DNA from: Fibrobacter sp.
GTDB taxonomy: Bacteria; Fibrobacterota; Fibrobacteria; Fibrobacterales; Fibrobacteraceae
Direction of reading: 5' to 3'
Length of the DNA: 33,633 nucleotides
Assembly: GCA_012511955.1 (NCBI GenBank)
Contig: JAAZFC010000112.1
Span: 1 to 33,633 of the forward strand
Each line of letters opens with the position of its first letter. The first letter of the stretch is position 1. Below the pieces are notes generated by a model. That model had not been told where the DNA came from, did not search any database, and saw only the letters and a program-made list of their open reading frames with translations. Shown in pieces: positions 24,872 through 31,434 of this stretch. Position numbers and translations under genes: made by a program.

Positions 24872-26088
24872 AAAAACAAGTTTTTACCATTATTTTAGCC
24901 TTGGGCGTGGGTTTTTTGCTCGCCCTGGCTTATCAACAATGGCAGGGGCATAGCGAAATAGCTGCGGGAAGCAGCACCTATATTTGCCCCATGCACCCGC
25001 AAATTATTAGCAACAAGCCTAGCACTTGTCCGATTTGCGCCATGGATTTGGTCCCGGCCAAAGATCACGACAAGCCCAGCGAGCACGGGGATATTCCCGC
25101 CCATGCGGTGCGAGTGGAATCCGCCATTACCCAGAATATGGGGGTCAAATACCAAGTGGTGGATTCGGCGGAGCTGTCTGGGGAGCTAAAGTTTGCGGGA
25201 GAGCTGCAAATTATCCCTGAAAATCGGGTGGAAATCAATGTGCGCGTAGCGGGTTGGCTCGAAAAAGTCTCAGTGGCGGCGGTGGGTAAGCGGGTTTATC
25301 AAGGGCAAGTTTTGGCTTGGCTCTATAGCCCCGAATTGGAGCAAGCCCAGGGGGATTATCTGCAAGCCAAGGCTTGGGGCGATGCTGCTTTAGCGGGAAA
25401 TTTACAACAGCGCTTGCGCAATTTGGGCATGTCCGAGGCTAGTTTGCAGCAGTTGGATAGCAGTGGGCAAGTGCTGCGCTTGGTGCCTTTGGCGGCGCCA
25501 GTGAGCGGGGTGGTTTTAAGTGCGGCGGCGGTGCCAGGGCAAGCAGTGGCTGCGGGGCACGCGCTCTATACTTTGGCAAATTTGGCGCAACTATGGGTGG
25601 TGGGGCAAGTTTATCCCCAAGATTTGCGCAAAGTCAGTAAAAATGCGAGTTTGCTGGTGTATTTGCCCCATCATGGCAACGAAGCTATAGCTGCGTCTGT
25701 GCAATATGTGGCGCCTTGGGCCGACGAAGTTACCAAAACCACCGAAGTGCGAGCGGTGTTGGCCAATAGAGATTACGCTTTGCAACCGGGGATGTGGGCG
25801 GATTTGCGCCTAAATTACGGGGTGGGTCGGGGCGTGGCAGTGGATAAGCAAGCGGTGTTGCGCACGGGGACGCGGGCGGTGGTGATCAAAGCTTTGGGCG
25901 CTGGTTATTTTGCTCCTACCGATGTGCAATTAGGGGTGGATTTGGGGGATAGTTTGCAGATTACCCAAGGCTTAGCGGTGGGAGATTCCATTGTAACTTC
26001 GGCTCAGTTCGTGTTGGATTCCGAAAGTCATTTAAAAACCGCTATCAGCGCGTTCCAAGGGGGCCAGCATGCTCAAGAGCATCATTGA
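24868..26088 (+). CDS. cusB: Periplasmic adaptor of Cu/Ag efflux, CusB type with N-terminal heavy-metal-binding domain
   Basis: This 406-residue membrane-fusion protein links the inner-membrane RND pump to the outer-membrane channel. An N-terminal signal anchor (TIILALGVGFLLALAYQQW) is followed by a heavy-metal-binding domain, YICPMHPQI...CPICAMDLVP (Cys40, Met42, His43, Cys54, Cys57, Met59), common in CusB homologues of this type. The lipoyl/barrel-sandwich halves are visible as INVRVAGWLEKVSV and PVSGVVLSAAAVPGQAV, separated by a short helical hairpin (LEQAQGDYLQAKAW). Beta-barrel and membrane-proximal domains follow. It overlaps cusC by 4 nt and cusA by 20 nt, so the three subunits are translationally coupled. 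Confidence 0.9.
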   Translation: MKKQVFTIILALGVGFLLALAYQQWQGHSEIAAGSSTYICPMHPQIISNKPSTCPICAMDLVPAKDHDKPSEHGDIPAHAVRVESAITQNMGVKYQVVDSAELSGELKFAGELQIIPENRVEINVRVAGWLEKVSVAAVGKRVYQGQVLAWLYSPELEQAQGDYLQAKAWGDAALAGNLQQRLRNLGMSEASLQQLDSSGQVLRLVPLAAPVSGVVLSAAAVPGQAVAAGHALYTLANLAQLWVVGQVYPQDLRKVSKNASLLVYLPHHGNEAIAASVQYVAPWADEVTKTTEVRAVLANRDYALQPGMWADLRLNYGVGRGVAVDKQAVLRTGTRAVVIKALGAGYFAPTDVQLGVDLGDSLQITQGLAVGDSIVTSAQFVLDSESHLKTAISAFQGGQHAQEHH

Positions 26089-29000
26089 TTGGTCCATTCG
26101 CAACCGCATTATGGTGCTGATTGCAGCGGTGTTTTTGGGAGCGGTGGGTTATTGGGCGGTGGTAAATACTGCGGTGGATGCCATTCCCGATTTAAGCGAT
26201 GTGCAGGTGATTGTTTTTGCAGAAGATCCGGGAAAATCCCCCCGCTTGGTGGAAGATCAGGTAACCTACCCTTTGACCACCACTTTGCTCTCGGTGCCGG
26301 GCTCCAAAACCGTGCGGGGTTACTCCTTTTTTGGCTATTCCCTGGTCTATGTGATCTTCGAAGACGGCACGGATTTGTACTGGGCGCGCAGCCGCGTGCT
26401 CGAAACTCTAAACTCCGCGCAAAAGCGTCTGCCCGCTGGGGTGGTTCCCACCCTCGGCCCCGATGCTACCGGCGTGGGATGGGTGTATCAATATGTGCTA
26501 AAATCCCCCAATCATAGCTTGCAAGAGCTGCGTTCCCTCCAAGATTGGTTTTTGAAATACGAGCTTTCCAGCGTGCCGGGAGTGAGTGAAGTGGCCAGCG
26601 TGGGCGGCTATGTCAAGCAATACCAAGTGGTGGTAAATCCCGATTTGTTGCGCCACTATCAGCTGAGCTTGGCCGAAGTAGAAGAGGCGATTATGCGCGC
26701 CAATGGCGATGAGGGGGGCGAAGCCATTGAGCTGGGCGAAAGCGAATATATGATTCGCGCTTTAGGTTATTTACAAGGTACCGCCGAGATTGGCCAGATT
26801 CCCGTACGGCGCTCCCGAGGCGGTGCGGGGTATAGCACCGTGTATTTGCGCGATGTGGCGCAGATCAATGTGGGGCCCGAAATGCGGCGCGGTCTGGCGG
26901 ATTTAGATGGCGAAGGCGAGGTGGTGGGAGGCATTGTGGTGATGCGCACCGGGGCTAACGCTATGGAGGTGATTAAAGGGGTGAAAAAAAAGCTGGCCAG
27001 TTTGCAGGCTAGTTTGCCCCCTGGGGTAGAAGTGGTGCCGGTTTATGACCGGGCGGATTTGATTAGCCGCGCCATCAAGACCCTTAAAGATAAACTGCTA
27101 GAAGAAATTGTGGCGGTGGGTTTGGTGTGCTTGGTGTTTTTGCTGCATTTGCGTAGCGCTTTGGTGGCGGTGGTGGTGCTACCGCTTTCGGTGATGACCG
27201 CATTTGTGGTGATGCGCTGGCAGGGTTTGAGCGCTAATATTATGTCTTTGGGGGGCATTGCCATCGCCATTGGGGCCATGGTGGATGCGGCGGTGATTAT
27301 GATCGAAAATGCCCATAAGCATTTGGAAGCCGACCAGCAAAAACCGCCCGAACAAAGACGAGAACATTGGGATTTAATCGCTCAATCGGCTCGAGAAGTG
27401 GGGCCTTCGCTGTTTTTCTCCCTGTTGGTGATTACCGTATCCTTTATTCCGGTTTTTACCCTGGGCGACCAAGAGGGGCGTTTGTTTAGCCCTCTGGCTT
27501 TTACCAAAACCTATGCCATGGGCGCGGCCAGCATTTTAGCGGTAACTTTGGTGCCGGTGCTGATGGGTTATTTTGTGCGGGGGCGCATCATCCCCGAACA
27601 TCGCAATCCCATCAATCGCATTTTAGAGAAAATGTATCACCCGGTGATGGATTGGACTTTGCATCATCCCAAAACCGTGTTGGCTGGCGCGGCGGCGATT
27701 TTGCTTTTGACCATTTACCCCTATAGCAAATTGGGTAGCGAATTTATGCCACCCTTGCACGAGGGGGATATTCTCTACATGCCCACCACTTTACCTGGAG
27801 TGGGAGTGAGCCAAGCCAAAGAGCTGTTGCAACAAACCGATAGGCTGATCAAAAGTGTGCCCGAAGTTAAGCAAGTGTTTGGCAAAGCTGGGCGGGCGGA
27901 AAGTCCCACGGATCCGGCGGGTTTGGATATGCTCGAAACCGTGATTCAATTGCATCCCGAATCCCAGTGGCGACCGGGCATGACCTACGAAAAAATCGTG
28001 GCCGAGCTAGATGCCTTGGTACAGATTCCGGGGCTCACAAATTCTTGGACCATGCCCATCAAAACTCGCATTGATATGCTTTCCACCGGCATTAAAACGC
28101 CCTTGGGGCTCAAAATTTCGGGGCCGGATTTAGATACTTTGCAACGCTTGGGTTTAGAATTAGAAAATGTGCTACGCCATATTCCCGGCACAGTGCAAGC
28201 TTTTGCAGAAAGGGCTACCGGGGGCTTTTATTTGGAAATTCACCCCCAGCGAGAAGCCCTGGCGCGCTACGGTTTGGACATTGCGCAAATTCGCAGCACG
28301 GTGCGTTTGGCTCTGGCGGGTATGCCCCTGATTACCCTGGTGGAAGGCTTGGAACGCTACGGTGTGAGCCTGCGTTACCCCCGAGAAATGCGTGACACCC
28401 CCGAAAAAATTGGGAAAATATGGGTGGATTTGCCCGACGGGGGGCATATTCCCTTGGCGCAAGTGGCAGAAATTAAACTCGTGGCGGGGCCCATGACCAT
28501 TCGCAGCGAAGATTCCCGCCCCAACGCTTATGTCTTTGTAGATATAGATCACAGTGATTTGGGCGGCTATGTGCAACAAGCCCAGCCGATTTTAGCGCAA
28601 AAAGTGCAACTGCCCACCGGCTATTCCCTGCATTGGAGCGGGCAATATGAATCCATGGAACGCATGCATCAACGCCTAATGGTGGTGATTCCCCTGACCT
28701 TGTTGATTATCCTTTTGATCATCTATATCAACACCGGGTCATTTGTGAAAACCGGGATCGTATTGCTGGCGGTGCCATTTTCCCTAGTCGGTGCTTTTTG
28801 GTTGCTCTACCTGTTGGATTACCAACTCAGCATGGCTGTATGGGTGGGGATAATCGCCCTGGCAGGGCTAGATGCGGAAACCGGCGTGATCATGTTGCTC
28901 TATTTGGACAAAGCTTATTACGGCGCTCAAAAGAAGGGAAAATTGCGCACCCACGAAGATTTGTACAAAGTCATAGAAGAAGGTGCCGTGCGTCGCGTGC

Positions 29001-29221
29001 GCCCCAAAGTCATGACCGCCACCGTGATCTTAGCCGGCCTCTTGCCCATCTTGTGGAGCAATGGCGCCGGCGCCGATGTCATGAAGCGCATCGCCGCCCC
29101 CATGGTGGGTGGCGTGGTGAGTTCCGTGGCGATGGAGTTGTTGGTTTATCCTCTCATCTACTCCCTATGGCGTTCTTCGGGCTACGCGGGCGCACTGCCG
29201 CGTTGCACTGCGATAAAATAA
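26069..29221 (+). CDS. cusA: CusA-type heavy-metal RND efflux pump (Cu(I)/Ag(I))
   Basis: This 1050-residue inner-membrane proton-driven pump exports Cu(I) and Ag(I) from cytoplasm or periplasm. The start (SIIDWSIRNRIMVLIAAVFL) and the TM4 motif MVDAAVIMIENAHKHLE are typical of the heavy-metal RND class. The Met-bearing segments FMPPLHEGDILYMPT and RIDMLSTGIKTPLG match CusA rather than the divalent-cation pumps CzcA/CncA. Twelve membrane helices are expected, with two large periplasmic loops. The final 16 codons, from Arg at 29171 to the TAA, lie inside palindromic repeat II-a. The terminal SSGYAGALPRCTAIK is therefore repeat-derived and replaces the usual tail. Only this last stretch is odd; all core motifs are intact. 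Confidence 0.92.
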   Translation: MLKSIIDWSIRNRIMVLIAAVFLGAVGYWAVVNTAVDAIPDLSDVQVIVFAEDPGKSPRLVEDQVTYPLTTTLLSVPGSKTVRGYSFFGYSLVYVIFEDGTDLYWARSRVLETLNSAQKRLPAGVVPTLGPDATGVGWVYQYVLKSPNHSLQELRSLQDWFLKYELSSVPGVSEVASVGGYVKQYQVVVNPDLLRHYQLSLAEVEEAIMRANGDEGGEAIELGESEYMIRALGYLQGTAEIGQIPVRRSRGGAGYSTVYLRDVAQINVGPEMRRGLADLDGEGEVVGGIVVMRTGANAMEVIKGVKKKLASLQASLPPGVEVVPVYDRADLISRAIKTLKDKLLEEIVAVGLVCLVFLLHLRSALVAVVVLPLSVMTAFVVMRWQGLSANIMSLGGIAIAIGAMVDAAVIMIENAHKHLEADQQKPPEQRREHWDLIAQSAREVGPSLFFSLLVITVSFIPVFTLGDQEGRLFSPLAFTKTYAMGAASILAVTLVPVLMGYFVRGRIIPEHRNPINRILEKMYHPVMDWTLHHPKTVLAGAAAILLLTIYPYSKLGSEFMPPLHEGDILYMPTTLPGVGVSQAKELLQQTDRLIKSVPEVKQVFGKAGRAESPTDPAGLDMLETVIQLHPESQWRPGMTYEKIVAELDALVQIPGLTNSWTMPIKTRIDMLSTGIKTPLGLKISGPDLDTLQRLGLELENVLRHIPGTVQAFAERATGGFYLEIHPQREALARYGLDIAQIRSTVRLALAGMPLITLVEGLERYGVSLRYPREMRDTPEKIGKIWVDLPDGGHIPLAQVAEIKLVAGPMTIRSEDSRPNAYVFVDIDHSDLGGYVQQAQPILAQKVQLPTGYSLHWSGQYESMERMHQRLMVVIPLTLLIILLIIYINTGSFVKTGIVLLAVPFSLVGAFWLLYLLDYQLSMAVWVGIIALAGLDAETGVIMLLYLDKAYYGAQKKGKLRTHEDLYKVIEEGAVRRVRPKVMTATVILAGLLPILWSNGAGADVMKRIAAPMVGGVVSSVAMELLVYPLIYSLWRSSGYAGALPRCTAIK

Positions 29222-29298
29222 CACTCGAAATACTATGTGTATTACTCGTGTTATTTTTCTTGTGCGCCTTGCATTGCATCCCGCGTAGCCCGAAGAAC
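29172..29298. repeat. Palindromic repeat unit II-a (127 bp) overlapping the cusA 3' end
   Basis: The outer arms are perfect over 19 nt (29172-29190 with 29280-29298). Inside, GGCGCAC (29189-29195) pairs with GTGCGCC (29262-29268), AAAATAACAC (29215-29224) pairs with GTGTTATTTT (29248-29257), and AATAC pairs with GTATT at the tip. It supplies the last 16 codons and the stop of cusA. Confidence 0.9.
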
Positions 29299-29434
29299 TA
29301 TTCTCGGAGGTGGCGAGCTCCGCAGGCGCTATGCTTCGTCTGAATTCGGTAAAATAACGCTCGAAATACTATGTGTATTACTCGCGTTATTTTTCTTGTG
29401 CGCCTCGCCTAGCATCCCGCTCGCTCCGAAGAAC
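29299..29434. repeat. Palindromic repeat unit II-b (136-bp period)
   Basis: It starts ATTCTCGGAGGTGGCG and repeats at 29436, 136 bp later. The central stem AAAATAACGC (29351-29360) pairs with GCGTTATTTT (29384-29393). Compared with II-a, the A-T pair at stem position 9 is replaced by G-C on both sides, a compensatory change. The right side shares TTATTTTTCTTGTGCGCCTC and a TAGCATC motif with units I-a, I-b and II-a in varying combination. Confidence 0.85.
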
Positions 29435-29604
29435 TATTCTCGGAGGTGGCGGGCTCCGCGGGCGCTATGCTTCGTCAGGCTGCAGTATCTCCGAACTTAG
29501 TTTAAAAGCTCTTAGCCGATTCGCGTCAGCTAATCGGCAGAGAGTTCGGAAGTCATTAATACACAGGTTAAGCCATGGTTGAGACTTGTGTATTCCTCAC
29601 CGTT
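29435..29604. repeat. Palindromic repeat unit II-c carrying the 67-nt module
   Basis: It begins with the same about 40-nt left end as II-b, ending GGCGCTATGCTTCGTC. It continues into the 67-nt module (29488-29554), then AATACACA (29558-29565) pairing with TGTGTATT (29585-29592), followed by CCTCA. It lacks the TTATTTTTCTTGTGCGCC right half found in the other units, so its right side is either lost or replaced by the hairpins at 29609-29694. Confidence 0.7.
29488..29554. repeat. Conserved 67-nt structured module, copy 2
   Basis: Identical to 11486-11552 except for two loop bases (GCGTCAGC here, GCATTAGC there). The stems TCCGAACT/AGTTCGGA, CTCT/AGAG and GCCGATT/AATCGGC are unchanged. The copies are 18 kb apart and each sits in a repeat cluster. 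Confidence 0.8.
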
Positions 29605-29608
29605 TTTT

Positions 29609-29694
29609 GACACTGAACATCGTGTTCAGTGCCCTTCGGGCTCCCTTTGTGAGTCCTTCTCCGAGAAAAATCTGTTCAAGCCGATTTTTCTCGG
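29609..29694. repeat. Series of perfect hairpins before the restriction-gene remnant
   Basis: Three stems follow one another: CACTGAAC/GTTCAGTG (29609-29616 with 29622-29629), GCCC/GGGC (29629-29632 with 29636-29639), and a 12-bp perfect stem CCGAGAAAAATC/GATTTTTCTCGG (29661-29672 with 29683-29694). There is no convincing gene between 29222 and 29719; open frames here are formed by the repeats. The last stem ends 25 nt before ATG 29720. Confidence 0.75.
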
Positions 29695-29719
29695 AAGTGC
29701 AACGATTTTAGGAGTAACC

Positions 29720-30109
29720 ATGCTTTCGCGTTTACGAGGTTTTGCACGCACCATACCTTCTTTTTTAATGGCCTATGGCAACAGTGAAACCCAGCTGGAA
29801 AACTTTGATAAACACATTACCGACCATGTTTTTAAAGATGTAACCGGCATCAATTTAGAACAGTTTAGGGCTTTGCGTGATAAGCACAAGTTTTTTGATA
29901 GCGCGGTGTTTGATCATTCGGTGCAGGAGTTTTTAAACAAAAAAGAACAGCTAGCTAACTATTTTGACCCTGAGCAAAGCGAAGATATCTTTGATTATAT
30001 ACCGCCGCAAAAAACTAACCAAATATTTACCCCTAGATGGGTTGTATTTAACAGAAATAACCAAACGCTTGTATGTGGGTTTAAAAAACCAAATACCCCA
30101 AGACAGTGA
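29720..30109 (+). pseudogene. Remnant of helicase-methylase restriction enzyme, first fragment
   Basis: The ATG has GGAG 5 nt upstream, yet the protein begins in what looks like the middle of a much larger family. LRGFARTIPSFLMAYG and DIFDYIPPQKTNQIFTPRWV are the junction between the helicase part and the Eco57I-type N6-adenine methylase part of fused restriction-modification enzymes (recalled, not searched). The entire helicase/nuclease part is missing upstream, where repeats now lie. After IFTPRWVV the frame leaves the family sequence, and the homologous sequence resumes in another frame at about 30036. The remaining codons to 30109 are out-of-frame tail. This is most simply a decaying gene. 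Confidence 0.7.
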
Positions 30110-31280
30110 ACGCCTAAAGCATATATTAGAAAAGCAATTATATGGATTTGCACCCAGCGAGATTATTTATGCCATTGCCAAAAGTTTTATTTATGGTCAG
30201 TTTGCTGAAATTAACCCCGCAAATTTGCAATGCCGCGATTTAACCGAACTTGCCAAGGAAAATGGAGATTTAGAGATGAAATTTGATGTAGTAGTGGGCA
30301 ATCCGCCGTACCAGGAGGAATCTGTAGGTGATAATAATAGCGACAATTCAATTTACTATCATTTTTATGAATTAGCAGAAAGAGCGGCTGATAAATATTG
30401 CTTAATTTCTCCTGCAAGATTTTTATTTAATGCAGGGAAAACTCCAAAAAATTGGAATGAAAAGATGCTAAACGACAAGCATATTAAAGTTGTACATTAT
30501 GAGCAAAACTCATCTAAAATTTTTCCTACGACTGATATTAAAGGAGGAGTTGCCGTACTTTATCGTGATGATATTGTTGAGTTCGAAAAAATAGGAGTAT
30601 TTACTACTTTAGAAGAATTAAATTTAATTGCAAATAAAGTTGCGAGGCAAACTATTGATACGCTTGACTCTATCGTTTCAAATCGTGGCCAATATAGATA
30701 TTCAAAACTGATGTACAATGAACATCCAAAAGAAATGATAAAGACATCTGATCCAAGAATAGCACCGAGCGCTTTTTCAAGGTTTCCTACATTTTTCACA
30801 GATGAAAAGCCAGATGATAATAGTGAATATGTGCAAATATATGGCAGAATAGAAAATGATAGGGGTTATAAATGGTTTAAAAGGGATTATTTGTCAGCTC
30901 CGTCCGGCTTTGATAAATTTAAGGTTATTATTCCTAACGCTAATGGTTCAGGAGCCATTGGAGAAGTTTTAAGCACACCCCTCGTCGGGTTTGCTGAAAC
31001 CTTTATCAGCATTGGCGCTTTTGATACACAAATAGAAGCTGAAAATTGCCTTAAGTATGTTAAATCAAAATTTGCACGCACCATGCTTGGGATTCTTAAA
31101 GTAACCCAACATAATCCAAGAGAAAAATGGGTGTATGTCCCCCTTCAGGACTTTAGTCCCCAAAGCGATATAGACTGGTCCCAAACTAGTGCAGAAATTG
31201 ATGCTCAACTTTATGCTAAATATGGTCTAAGTCCAGCGGAAATTGACTTTATCGAAGAAAAAGTCAGAGCTATGGATTAA
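30036..31280 (+). pseudogene. Remnant of Eco57I-type N6-adenine methylase, second fragment
   Basis: The frame, open from 29964, becomes family-like at DGLYLTEITKRLY (from 30036). It continues through HILEKQLYGFAPSEIIYAIA and the catalytic methylase motif IV NPPY (VVVGNPPYQEE) to a C-terminal DNA-recognition-like region ending WSQTSAEIDAQLYAKYGLSP in the family manner. Relative to intact relatives as I remember them, about 30-40 residues between PRWVV and GLYLTEI are missing, including the SAM-binding motif I region, and the frame changes there. The deletion and shift should abolish activity. A TTG or ATG inside could still start a 400-residue protein, but it would lack motif I. The body is more A+T-rich than the copper operon. 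Confidence 0.75.
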
Positions 31281-31296
31281 ATCGCCCTGAATTTGG

Positions 31297-31324
31297 GGTT
31301 TTATAGCTGTTAAGCTATAAAACC
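31297..31324 (+). terminator. Hairpin terminator after the methylase remnant
   Basis: A perfect 11-bp stem, GGTTTTATAGC (31297-31307) with GCTATAAAACC (31314-31324) and a 6-nt loop, lies 16 nt after the stop codon. There is no long U-run after it, so it may be weak or serve to protect the mRNA end. Confidence 0.6.
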
Positions 31325-31398
31325 TCATACGAAATTACAATAATTTAGCTCACTTCTACTGATAATCAAATATGAATGACAAAAACCTCTATCGCATT

Positions 31399-31430
31399 AT
31401 TGCAATATAGCAATGCAGTTGTTATCTTTG
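31399..31430 (+). promoter_or_regulatory. ars promoter with overlapping ArsR-type operator
   Basis: TTG (31400-31402), a 20-nt spacer and TATCTTTG (31423-31430) form an exact Bacteroidetes-type promoter; the ATG at 31435 follows after 4 nt. An inverted repeat ATTGC-AATATA-GCAAT (31399-31414) overlaps the -33 box and has the look of an ArsR/SmtB operator. This suggests the encoded ArsR domain represses its own gene until arsenite binds. Confidence 0.7.
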
Positions 31431-31434
31431 CGAT

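Noticed and set aside
28172-28579. Long antisense open frames inside cusA, cusC and clpC
   Set aside because: They lie opposite strongly conserved coding sequence in G+C-rich stretches and show no family features, as expected for shadows of real genes.
26069-29221. Divalent-cation pump CzcA as the name for the RND protein
   Set aside because: The RIDMLSTGIKTPLG and FMPP...YMPT segments with Met residues match the monovalent Cu/Ag CusA class better.
29237-29582. Open frames of 70-90 codons between cusA and the restriction remnant
   Set aside because: They repeat the same peptide (ending in YYS, ILGGG) because the DNA repeats. They have no ribosome-binding sites and no family resemblance.
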